A stretch of 64,000 nucleotides of DNA from Alphaproteobacteria bacterium. GTDB lineage: Bacteria > Pseudomonadota > Alphaproteobacteria > Micropepsales > Micropepsaceae. This document shows, piece after piece, positions 31,028 through 38,887 of the stretch; within the stretch, counting starts at the first letter, position 1, and every line of letters begins with the position of its first letter. The position numbers and the translations under genes are program-made. The DNA lies in contig JAGWJY010000011.1 in NCBI GenBank assembly GCA_028865545.1, forward strand, positions 1 to 64,000, given 5' to 3'. The notes under the pieces were generated by a model. That model saw only the letters and a program-made list of their open reading frames with translations, was not told the origin of the DNA and ran no database searches.

Positions 31028-33730
31028 GTGGATTACGATGCACTCATCGTAGGAGCTGGCGCAGCGGGCATGCAGTCCGCCCTGACACTCGGCGACATGG
31101 GCTTCCGTGTGTTGCTTGTGGAAAAGGAGCCGAGCATCGGCGGCAGAATGATCCTGCTGAGCAAGGTCTTTCCCACTCTGGACTGCGCGAGCTGTATTTC
31201 GACGCCCAAGATGGCGGCCACCTCGCATCATCCCAACATCACGTTGATGACTTCTTCCGAGGTGGATGAGATTCAACGCAGCCCGGACGGAGGCTTCATC
31301 GCGCGCGTGCGCAAAAACCCGACCTTTGTCGATCCGGCGGCCTGCACCGGCTGCGGCGATTGCGAGCGCGAATGTACCGTGTCGGTGCCCGACCGCTTCA
31401 ACTTCGACCTGGTCGCTTCCCGCGCGATCCACATCGCGTTTCCCCAGGCAGTGCCGAAGAAGGCGACGATCGAAAGCGCCGGCAGTTCGCCGTGCTCCTT
31501 CAACTGTCCGGGCGGCGTCCAGGCACACGGTTATGTTTCGCTGGTGCGCGCCGGCCGGTATGAAGAAGCGTTCCGCCTGCATATGGAAGACGCGCCGCTG
31601 CCGGGTGTGCTGAGCCGTGCCTGCTACGCGCCTTGCGAGGATCAGTGCACACGTGGAGAGGTCGAGGGCAAAATCGGAATCCGCGCCATCAAGCGCTTCA
31701 TGGTCGATTACTATTACGACCGGCATCCCGAGCCGGAATACGGCGTACCGGCCGACCGCAACGGCAAGCGAGTCGCCATTGTCGGCTCGGGGCCGGCTGG
31801 CCTATCCGCGGCTTATTTCCTGGCCCGACGCGGATACGCGGTGACGATCTTCGAAGCCGCGCCCGAGGTGGGCGGCATGCTGCGCTACGGTATTCCGCCT
31901 TATCGCCTGCCGCGAACGGTGCTTGAGCGCGATCTGAAGAACATCACGGCGCTCGGCGTCGAAATCATGACCGGCAGTCCTATCACCGGCGTCGCCGGTC
32001 TGAAGGCGCAAGGGTTCGATGCGGTGTTCGTCGCGGTCGGAACCATGAATGCCCAGCGGCTCGACGTCCCGGGCGTCGATCTCGAAGGCGTCACCGATCC
32101 GATGAGCTTCCTCAAGGCGGCGAATACGGACGCAATCGACCTCGGCGGAAAACGCGTGGCGATCTTTGGCGGCGGCAATGTCGCCATGGATTCGGCGCGC
32201 ATGGCGCTGCGCTGCGGCGCACAGGAAGTGGCGATCTACTACCGGCGCGGCCGCAGCGAAATGCCTGCGCACGATTGGGAGGTGCAGGCGGCGCTGGAAG
32301 AGGGCGTCGTGCTGCGCGAACTGACAAACCCGACGCGCTTCGTCGGGCAGAACGGCAAGCTGAAGGCCGTCGAGGTGCAGGCGACCAGGCTCGGCGCCCC
32401 CGACGCCAGCGGCCGCCGCCGGCCCGAACCCGTTATCGGATCGGAACACCAGCATGAGGCGGATTTGGCGATCCTGGCGATCGGTCTGCGCCCGAGCACC
32501 GATCCTTTCGCCAACGAGCTGAAATGCCGTCGCGATGAAACCCTGGTGGCCGATCCCGAAACGCTGGCGACCTCGATTGAAGGTGTGTTTGCCGGTGGTG
32601 ATGCCGTAACCGGTCCTTCGATGATCATCGCGGCCATCGGCCAGGGAAAGCGCGCTGCATTCCACATAGACCGCCAACTGCGCGGGGTGTCCGAGCCGGC
32701 CGTGTTCGACGCGCGGCTGCCCGCGGTCGAACATGACAAGGTCATGGAACGCGGCGAGGTTAGCGCGCGCGCTCCGGCGAAGATGCTGGAACTGACGGCG
32801 CAGGAACGGGCCCGCTCGACCGCGGAAATCGAGATGACGCTCAGCGAGGAAGAATCCCGCGCTGAGGCCGGGCGCTGCATGGACTGCGGGATTTGTTCGC
32901 AATGCCGTCAGTGCGTCGCCACCTGTCCGGCGGACGCGATCCGCTTCGACATGAGGGCCGAGGAGACGACCGTGAAGGTCCGCTCGGCGCTGCTGGCCAC
33001 CGGGTTCAAGTTCTTCGATCCCGGGCGCAAGCCTCTCTACGGATATGATCGCTACGCCAACGTGATCACCTCGATGCAGATGGACCGTCTGCTGGCGCCC
33101 ACGCGTCCGTATAATTCGCTGCTGCGTCCCTCCGACGGCAAGGCGCCAAGCAGCATCGCCTACGTCATGTGCACGGGTTCGCGCGACTGCACGGTCGACA
33201 ACCGCCTCTGTTCGCGCGTCTGCTGCATGTACTCGATCAAGCAGGCGCAGCTCATCACCGGCGCGCTGCCGCTGGCCGACGTGACCATCTACTACATCGA
33301 CATCCGCGCCTTCGGGAAGGGTTACGAGGAGTTCTATAAGCAGGCCGAAGGCATGGGCATCCACTTCGTCAAGGGGCGCGTCGCCAAGATCGAGGAGACG
33401 GACGACAGCGATCTGCTGCTGAAATACGACGACATCGTCGGCGGCACGGGACAGCAGGTGGCACGGCATGATCTCGTGGTGTTGTCGATCGGGCTCACCG
33501 CCAATCCCGCGGCTTTCGGAATCGTAAAGGGCGCCGATGTGGAGGCCGACGCGTTCAACTATGTCCGCGAGATCGACGAGGACCTCGAACCCGGATGCAC
33601 GACGCAAAAGGGCGTGTTTGTCGCCGGAACGGCTGCCGGGATACGCGACATCCCCGACACCATCGTGCATGCGAGCGCGGCCGCGTCGCAGGTGGCCGCA
33701 TACCTGCGCACTGTTAAGGAGGTCCGATGA
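31028..33730 (+). CDS. HdrA-like flavoprotein with inserted GltD/NfnB-type NAD(P)H module
   Basis: The 900-residue protein starts at GTG 31028 after GAGGATGAC. Order: HdrA FAD site GAGAAG (9-14) and the family cysteine motif LDCASCIST (51-59), then a 4Fe-4S motif C106, C109, C112, C116. The insert resembles the small subunit of glutamate synthase: CSFNCPGGVQAHGY at 156, SRACYAPCEDQCTRG at 197, GSGPAG at 253 and GGGNVA at 381. It ends in a cysteine cluster (617, 620, 623, 626, 629, 633), followed by the HdrA core (MCTGSRD, CSRVCCMYSIKQAQL). HdrA bifurcates or transfers electrons. The insert should let this subunit exchange electrons with NADH or NADPH directly. It overlaps the next HdrA gene by 4 bases. 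Confidence 0.88.
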   Translation: MDYDALIVGAGAAGMQSALTLGDMGFRVLLVEKEPSIGGRMILLSKVFPTLDCASCISTPKMAATSHHPNITLMTSSEVDEIQRSPDGGFIARVRKNPTFVDPAACTGCGDCERECTVSVPDRFNFDLVASRAIHIAFPQAVPKKATIESAGSSPCSFNCPGGVQAHGYVSLVRAGRYEEAFRLHMEDAPLPGVLSRACYAPCEDQCTRGEVEGKIGIRAIKRFMVDYYYDRHPEPEYGVPADRNGKRVAIVGSGPAGLSAAYFLARRGYAVTIFEAAPEVGGMLRYGIPPYRLPRTVLERDLKNITALGVEIMTGSPITGVAGLKAQGFDAVFVAVGTMNAQRLDVPGVDLEGVTDPMSFLKAANTDAIDLGGKRVAIFGGGNVAMDSARMALRCGAQEVAIYYRRGRSEMPAHDWEVQAALEEGVVLRELTNPTRFVGQNGKLKAVEVQATRLGAPDASGRRRPEPVIGSEHQHEADLAILAIGLRPSTDPFANELKCRRDETLVADPETLATSIEGVFAGGDAVTGPSMIIAAIGQGKRAAFHIDRQLRGVSEPAVFDARLPAVEHDKVMERGEVSARAPAKMLELTAQERARSTAEIEMTLSEEESRAEAGRCMDCGICSQCRQCVATCPADAIRFDMRAEETTVKVRSALLATGFKFFDPGRKPLYGYDRYANVITSMQMDRLLAPTRPYNSLLRPSDGKAPSSIAYVMCTGSRDCTVDNRLCSRVCCMYSIKQAQLITGALPLADVTIYYIDIRAFGKGYEEFYKQAEGMGIHFVKGRVAKIEETDDSDLLLKYDDIVGGTGQQVARHDLVVLSIGLTANPAAFGIVKGADVEADAFNYVREIDEDLEPGCTTQKGVFVAGTAAGIRDIPDTIVHASAAASQVAAYLRTVKEVR

Positions 33731-35442
33731 GCGCTCAACGACTCGGCGTGTTCATCTGCCATTGCGGAGGCAACATCTCCGACTACGTCGACGTGGAGAA
33801 GGTGCGCGCCGCGACCGAAGCGTTGCCCGGCTGCACGGTGGCAAAGACCTTCATGTTCGCATGCTCGGACGCCGCGCAGCAGGAGATGATGGAGGAAATC
33901 CGCAAGGAAAAGCTCGACGGCATGGTCATCGCGTCCTGCTCGCCGAAGCTGCATCTCGAGACCTTCCGCGCCATGGCGAAGCGTGCCGGGCTGAACCCGC
34001 ATATGTACTCCCACGTGAACGTCCGCGAGCAGTGCTCCTGGGCCCATCGGCACGATGTGGGCAAGGCGAGCGAAAAGGCCACGCGCCTGGTACGGGCCGG
34101 CGCCGCCCGCGCGGCATTGGGCAGACCACTTGAGAACATCCGGGTCGAGACCGTACCGGCCGTTCTGGTCGTCGGTGCCGGCGTGACGGGCCTGCGGGCC
34201 GCGATTGCTCTTTCCGACCAGGGCTTGTCGGTGCATCTGGTGGAGCGTGAGGCGGAAGTCGGCGGGCGGGTGCGTACGCTGGGCAAACTCTTTCCGTCGG
34301 GCCGGCCCGGTGGCGAACTTGTTGCCAGCTTGCGCGAACGTCTGGCCGGCCGCGAGAACGTCGTCGTCTATACCAACGCTGAACTGGTCGAGAAGAGTGG
34401 CAGCGCCGGCCGCTTCGAGGTCAAGGTGCGCTCGGGCGAGAACACCTTTTCGCTCAAGGTGGGCGCGATTGTCGCCGCCACCGGCTTCGCGCCTTATGCG
34501 CCGCAGCCGGGCGAATTCGGTCATGGGCTGCCGACCGTGGTCACGCTGCCTGAGTTCAACGAAATGCTGACGGCGTCGCGCGGAAACCTACGCGTCAACG
34601 GCCGCGACGTGCACACGATCGCCTACATATATTGTGTCGGTAGCCGCCAGCCCGAGGGCAACACCTATTGCTCGCGCTATTGCTGCACGGCCGGCGTGCA
34701 CGCGGCCATACAGGCGCAAGAGATCGATCCGGCGATCAATCAGTTCCATTTGTTCCGCGACATGCGGACTTACGGAAAGAACGAGCTTCTCTACGAGGAG
34801 GCACGGCACAAAGGGTCGGTGTTCATCCGGTACGGTGAAAGCGAACCGCCGGAAGTGGAACAGGAAGGCGAAGGCTTGGTCGTGCGCGTTCGCGACGAGC
34901 TTTCGGGCGGCGACACCATCGAGATTCCGGCTGATCTGGTGGTGCTGGTTACCGGCATGGTGGCCGGCTCCAACGAGCGGCTCCAGAACCTGCTCAAACT
35001 GCCGACGGGCCCGGGTGGGTTCTTCAACGAAATCCATCTCAAGCTGCGGCCGGTGGAGACAGTGGTGGACGGCGTGTTCATTGCCGGCGCGGCGCAAGCA
35101 CCGAAAAACTTGGCGGAAAGCGTCGCCTCCTCGCTGGCGGCAACGGCGCAATGCTCGGCCATGCTGCTGAAGGGTTACCTCGACCGGGCGCCGCTGGTTG
35201 CGAAAGTCGATGCCGATGCCTGCACGTGGTGCGAAGTGTGCACCGAGGCATGTCCCTATGACGGCACCATCATGAAGGTCGAACACGAGGGCAAAGAGGT
35301 CGCCGAAGTGCGGGCTGAATTGTGCAAGGGCTGCGGCGCATGCGCCTCGGTCTGTCCGTCGGCGGCAATCGACGTCGAAGGATACACCAATGCCCAGGTG
35401 ACGGCGATGATCGACGCTCTCGCCGCGGAGGTGACGACATGA
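33727..35442 (+). CDS. hdrA: HdrA-family subunit (second copy), with two C-terminal 4Fe-4S motifs
   Basis: The 571-residue protein has the HdrA start RLGVFICHCGGNISDYVDVE (Cys11, Cys13), FAD-binding VLVVGAGVTGLRAA near 147, YCVGSRQPEGNTYCSRYCCT and the DMRTYGKNE segment. The C-terminus has two 4Fe-4S sets: C499, C502, C505, C509 and C533, C536, C539, C543. The length is close to canonical HdrA. ATG 33727 overlaps the stop of the upstream HdrA, and the downstream small gene overlaps this stop (ATGA). A second HdrA in the same unit suggests a heteromeric HdrA pair. Confidence 0.9.
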   Translation: MSAQRLGVFICHCGGNISDYVDVEKVRAATEALPGCTVAKTFMFACSDAAQQEMMEEIRKEKLDGMVIASCSPKLHLETFRAMAKRAGLNPHMYSHVNVREQCSWAHRHDVGKASEKATRLVRAGAARAALGRPLENIRVETVPAVLVVGAGVTGLRAAIALSDQGLSVHLVEREAEVGGRVRTLGKLFPSGRPGGELVASLRERLAGRENVVVYTNAELVEKSGSAGRFEVKVRSGENTFSLKVGAIVAATGFAPYAPQPGEFGHGLPTVVTLPEFNEMLTASRGNLRVNGRDVHTIAYIYCVGSRQPEGNTYCSRYCCTAGVHAAIQAQEIDPAINQFHLFRDMRTYGKNELLYEEARHKGSVFIRYGESEPPEVEQEGEGLVVRVRDELSGGDTIEIPADLVVLVTGMVAGSNERLQNLLKLPTGPGGFFNEIHLKLRPVETVVDGVFIAGAAQAPKNLAESVASSLAATAQCSAMLLKGYLDRAPLVAKVDADACTWCEVCTEACPYDGTIMKVEHEGKEVAEVRAELCKGCGACASVCPSAAIDVEGYTNAQVTAMIDALAAEVTT

Positions 35443-35702
35443 ACGACGCTGCACCCCGCGATTTCGCCGAAGTTCTGCGCGACGAATGGATTATGAAGGA
35501 TCGCATTGCCGCCGCGTTGATCGATGGCCCCAAGACGATCCCTGAAATCGCGGAGGCGCTCGGCGCGCCAAGCCGGGAAGTCACCCAGTGGGTGATGGCG
35601 ATGCGGCGCTTCGGCAAGCTCGAAGAGATGCCCAAGCCCAAAGCGGACGATTACTTCCAATATAAGCTCACGGAAGGACAAAAGGATGGTGTCGCGCGTT
35701 AA
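35439..35702 (+). CDS. Winged-helix-type small protein of the Hdr unit
   Basis: The 87-residue protein reads as a compact helix-turn-helix domain: KDRIAAALIDGPKTIPEIAE and APSREVTQWVMAMRRFGKLE, the usual order helix, turn, recognition helix and wing. It is fused in no way to the other Hdr proteins; its ATG overlaps the HdrA stop and its end overlaps the hdrC start by 17 bases. Similar small helix-turn-helix proteins may occur in other Hdr loci; I am not certain. A role as a DNA-binding regulator or a structural adapter is possible; no cysteines are present, so no redox centre. Confidence 0.7.
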   Translation: MNDAAPRDFAEVLRDEWIMKDRIAAALIDGPKTIPEIAEALGAPSREVTQWVMAMRRFGKLEEMPKPKADDYFQYKLTEGQKDGVAR

Positions 35703-36015
35703 TCCCGGGCTCCGCCGCGAGATTGCCAAGCTCGGCACCGATGAGCTTGGCAACAGCGAGTTCAACGCCGAAGCGTGCTTCAACTGCGGTACGTGCACGG
35801 CGCTCTGTCCGCTGGGCTACCAGATTCTTCCCCGCAAACTGTTCCACGAAGTCAGGCTCGGGCTTGAAGACAAGATCCGCGCCAGCATCCCGCAGATCTT
35901 CTCCTGCCTCTTGTGTCGCATGTGCGAAGAGAACTGTCCGCAGGGGGTCAAGATCACGGAAAACATGCGCATCCTCCGTCACATGATCAACCGGCAAGAA
36001 TTTGGCCTGAAGTAG
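35686..36015 (+). CDS. hdrC: HdrC-like iron-sulfur subunit
   Basis: The 109-residue protein has two CX2CX2CX3CP motifs: C31, C34, C37, C41 (CFNCGTCTALCP) and C74, C77, C80, C84 (CLLCRMCEENCP). This is the HdrC pattern for two 4Fe-4S clusters that bridge HdrA and HdrB. Start ATG 35686 follows GGAAGGACAAAAGG, 17 bases inside the preceding gene. It fits the C-subunit slot directly before HdrB. HdrC proteins occur only in complexes with HdrB, supporting the assignment. Confidence 0.92.
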   Translation: MVSRVNPGLRREIAKLGTDELGNSEFNAEACFNCGTCTALCPLGYQILPRKLFHEVRLGLEDKIRASIPQIFSCLLCRMCEENCPQGVKITENMRILRHMINRQEFGLK

Positions 36016-36024
36016 GAAGATCGT

Positions 36025-37038
36025 ATGCCGCTACCGATTGCACCCATTCTGGGAATTTTCGCCGATAACGTACGAAAACGCGGCAGTGTTCTGCCGTTGT
36101 CGAAACGAACGGCGACGGGTTGGGCCCGCGGGCTCAATCTGCCGCGCGGCGGTGAGACGGTTCTCTACACCGGGCACATGTATCAAATGGTGCCCGCCAT
36201 CGACGCCATGTCGGCGCAGCTGGCCTTGCTCGAGAACTCGTTCCTGACCCGGTTCTTCGGCATTGGCCGGTTTATGAACAAGTTCGTCAGCCTGTCCTTC
36301 TTCATGGGCCTTACCGCCTCGTCGAAAAAAATGCGCCATTCCGATCAGGTGTTGCGCGACATCGTCGAGCTGTTGCGCGGCGCGGGGGTCGAATTCGGCT
36401 ACCTGTATGAAGACGAGTTCTACGCCGGCGCTCTGCTTTATGATGATGGGCTGGATGACGCCTTCGGCGAACACGCTCGCCGCGTGACGGCGCATCTGAA
36501 GAAGCTGGGAGTGCGGCGCCTGATCACCGTGGACCCGCACACCACCAAGATGTTCCGTCAGGCGTACCCGCATTTCGTCAAAGACTTCGATATCGAGGTC
36601 AAGAACTACCTGGAAGTGCTGGCTGAAGCGCATCCCGAGGCCGTGGAAGCGGTCAACGGCGAAGTCGTGGTTCACGATTCCTGTGTCTATGCGCGCTACG
36701 AGGATATTTGCGAGCAACCCCGCGAACTGTTGCGGGCGGCGGGACTGTCCGTGCGGGAACCCAAGCAGTCCAGGAAGGCGACGCATTGCTGCGGCGGACC
36801 GTTGGAGTCGCTATTCCCGGCCGAGGCGCATCGCATTTCCGGAAACCGCGTGGATCAACTCGAAGCCGAGGGGAAGAACGTGGTCACCATGTGCCCGTTC
36901 TGCTGGGTGAACCTCAGCAAGGCCGCCGGCAACAGGCTCGTCATCAACGATATCGCGAGCACCCTGGCCGCCGTCCGCCGGCAAGTCTCGACGCGGAAAC
37001 CGGCGCCGATCGCTACGCAAGCCATGGCAGCGGAATAG
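36025..37038 (+). CDS. hdrB: HdrB-like subunit with one CCG cluster site
   Basis: The 337-residue protein has the HdrB/CCG domain. Its C-terminal half has Cys220, Cys255-Cys256, Cys290, Cys293, an exact CX34CCX33CXXC noncubane cluster motif, plus Cys229. The N-terminal half keeps the fold outline (VLYTGHMYQMVP, LITVDPHTTKMF) but has no cysteine before residue 220, so the first site is absent. HdrB carries the site where disulfide or persulfide chemistry happens. With a single usable site it should bind only one noncubane cluster. GGAAG precedes ATG 36025, 9 bases after the HdrC stop. Confidence 0.88.
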   Translation: MPLPIAPILGIFADNVRKRGSVLPLSKRTATGWARGLNLPRGGETVLYTGHMYQMVPAIDAMSAQLALLENSFLTRFFGIGRFMNKFVSLSFFMGLTASSKKMRHSDQVLRDIVELLRGAGVEFGYLYEDEFYAGALLYDDGLDDAFGEHARRVTAHLKKLGVRRLITVDPHTTKMFRQAYPHFVKDFDIEVKNYLEVLAEAHPEAVEAVNGEVVVHDSCVYARYEDICEQPRELLRAAGLSVREPKQSRKATHCCGGPLESLFPAEAHRISGNRVDQLEAEGKNVVTMCPFCWVNLSKAAGNRLVINDIASTLAAVRRQVSTRKPAPIATQAMAAE

Positions 37039-37075
37039 GGTTCAACTCGGTCAATGTCATTTTGGGGATAAGACG

Positions 37076-37600
37076 ATGGATAAGACGGAAAATCCCGAAC
37101 AGGAAGCGGCAACACAGACACCGGCTCCGGTAAACGACGGCAAGACCATCCTGGTTTTTTCCGATGATATGGACAAGGCGTTTGCCGCGTTCGTCATCGC
37201 CAATGGGGCTGCCCTGATGGACTGCCCGACGACGATGTTTTTCGCTTTCTGGGGCCTGAACGTCTTGCGCAAGCCGGCAAGCTCGAAAGGGAAGGACCTG
37301 CTGGCCAAGATGTTCGGGGCCATGATGCCCAAGGGCGCGAACAAGCTCAAGCTGTCGAAGATGCACATGATGGGCATGGGCAGCGCCATGATGAAATACG
37401 TCATGAAGCGGAAGAACGTTCAATCCCTGCCGCAAATGATCGCCACCGCACGGGATCAGGGTGTGCGAATGATCGCCTGCGGGATGTCCATGGACGTCAT
37501 GGGGATCAGGAAGGACGAGTTTATCGACGGCGTCGAAGTGGGCGGTGTCGTCACCTTCCTCGACGCCGCGGAGAAGTCTAACGTAACCTTGGTCTTCTGA
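37076..37600 (+). CDS. DsrE2-type (DrsE_2 family) sulfur-transfer protein
   Basis: The 174-residue protein matches DsrE2/DrsE_2 with KTILVFSDDMDKAFAAFVIA, TMFFAFWGLNVLRK and the MIACGMSMDVMGI active region. Cys135 is the likely persulfide-carrying residue; Cys50 is a second candidate. DsrE2 proteins exchange persulfide with TusA. It lies 37 bases downstream of HdrB and closes the unit, so TusA and DsrE2 bracket the Hdr genes. Members of the subfamily are often membrane-associated; the Met-rich stretch MFGAMMPKGANK and onward is compatible with that but no strong membrane helix is visible. Confidence 0.88.
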   Translation: MDKTENPEQEAATQTPAPVNDGKTILVFSDDMDKAFAAFVIANGAALMDCPTTMFFAFWGLNVLRKPASSKGKDLLAKMFGAMMPKGANKLKLSKMHMMGMGSAMMKYVMKRKNVQSLPQMIATARDQGVRMIACGMSMDVMGIRKDEFIDGVEVGGVVTFLDAAEKSNVTLVF

Positions 37601-37944
37601 GGGGTGCTGTTTTCAGTCCGAAAGGACAGGACCTCCATACTTGGCGATAAAATCCGTTGTAGAAGCTGACACTTGATGTGCCTTCATCTGCGTTCAAGTC
37701 CGCCAGGGCTGCCAACATCCGCACTGGTTTATCCAAGCGATGCCGCCACCCAGCGCGAAAGAGAAGAAGGTCGCCGCAACGCCTTACCGAACTGGGTGTA
37801 GGAGCGAGCGAACGGCCTGTCGTGCAGGGCCTCGAGGTCCCTTTGCGCCGTAGTTCGACTCCACCCATTTGGGACCATTAAGGCGCGAAGATTGTTTCCG
37901 CGATCATTGCGCAAAATCTCGCTGTGGCCGTGTCGGCCCTGTGC
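37601..37944. other. 344-base gap after the Hdr unit
   Basis: Short open frames on both strands lack any recognisable domain. A small GTCC-GAAA-GGAC hairpin lies at 37616-37627, just after the DsrE2 stop. The rest could be a decayed gene, but nothing can be named. The convergent aspartic protease gene ends at 37945. Confidence 0.4.
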
Positions 37945-38862
37945 TCAGTGCGCGGTCGCCGGTGTCAGGTAGAGATAACGCTCGCTGTAGACGATATAGA
38001 GATGGTAGTGCCGCAGAATGGTCATGCCGAGAATTAGTGGCGGCCCACCGCTCGACCTCCGCGACAGGCGGTTTGGGACAAGCGGCAGATAAGGGTTGTT
38101 TACGGTTACCCCGCCAATGGAAAGCGATTTGAAGGGGTAGCGAACACTGCCTTGTTCGCTGTCGGGCTCGTTCAAGGGACGAAGTTCGGCGGAGTTCTGG
38201 CCCAAACCAAATATCCTCTCGGCCGCCTCTAGGCTCATTTCCGAGCGCGTTGCGCCCGTGTCGAGATACGCCGTCATGCTTCTGCCGTCGACTTGCACCG
38301 GAACGATGATGTGATGCTGCGCGTCCAGCTGGACCGGCACTTGGGTGACGGCCCCCGTGGCCGAAAACAACGTCTGACCGTCGCAGTGGTTCGGGGAGAA
38401 AAGATTGAATCTGGCGCGTGCAAAGTCGAGCTCGACATCAAATCTGGACAGAATATCCGGCGCCAATGTTCCGGAAAGCTCGGCCGGAATGCGGGCATCA
38501 GGCATCACCAAAAAGCCGCCGGTGTCGACTGTAATCGAGCCGATCTGTACTTCGCCAATCCTGACGAAACGGTTGAGCTGATAGCCCCCATACATCGCCA
38601 TGCGCGGTATCTGAATCCGCTCGCGGTACAGTCCGAGCGATGCAACTGTGTTTTCCGTCAACATCGAAAAAGTCCCGCCGGTATCCACCAGCAGCTTCAA
38701 TCTCTTCCCTGCGACGTTGGCCGGCACGTAGACACCGCCATGCCAGTCCGTTCCCAACTCGAATGATGCCTTGAGGTCAGCTCGGCAAAGTGATGTCGCC
38801 TGCGCAGGCAACGCCAACCACAGAAAGCACACGACCCATGAAAATAACGGCGGTTTGTACAT
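37945..38862 (-). CDS. Secreted retropepsin-like aspartic protease with two DTG motifs
   Basis: The 305-residue protein has a signal peptide (MYKPPLFSWVVCFLWLALPA, cleavage near QAT). It then shows two aspartic-protease half domains: KLLVDTGGTFS with Asp60 and TAYLDTGATRS with Asp201. Each Asp sits in D-T-G-G/A-T and each half contains the IGxVTV-like strand (VRIGEVQIGSITV, LSIGGVTV). A tandem pair in one chain would let the protein fold as a pepsin-like bilobal enzyme rather than needing a dimer. It is downstream of the TPR gene, 25 bases away, so the two probably form an operon. Substrate unknown; action is probably periplasmic. Confidence 0.8.
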   Translation of the reverse strand: MYKPPLFSWVVCFLWLALPAQATSLCRADLKASFELGTDWHGGVYVPANVAGKRLKLLVDTGGTFSMLTENTVASLGLYRERIQIPRMAMYGGYQLNRFVRIGEVQIGSITVDTGGFLVMPDARIPAELSGTLAPDILSRFDVELDFARARFNLFSPNHCDGQTLFSATGAVTQVPVQLDAQHHIIVPVQVDGRSMTAYLDTGATRSEMSLEAAERIFGLGQNSAELRPLNEPDSEQGSVRYPFKSLSIGGVTVNNPYLPLVPNRLSRRSSGGPPLILGMTILRHYHLYIVYSERYLYLTPATAH

Positions 38863-38887
38863 TTTCTTTTTCCGCGCGCATGATCCG

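Noticed and set aside
31802-33670. Long antisense open frame of 622 codons opposite the HdrA gene
   Set aside because: The HdrA frame has clear cofactor motifs; the antisense product has none.
37076-37600. The idea that the Hdr unit is a methanogen-type HdrABC transfer
   Set aside because: TusA, DsrE2 and the SqrR-type regulator point to sulfane-sulfur chemistry, and codon use in the region looks like the rest of the chromosome; no hydrogenase or methanogenesis gene is present.
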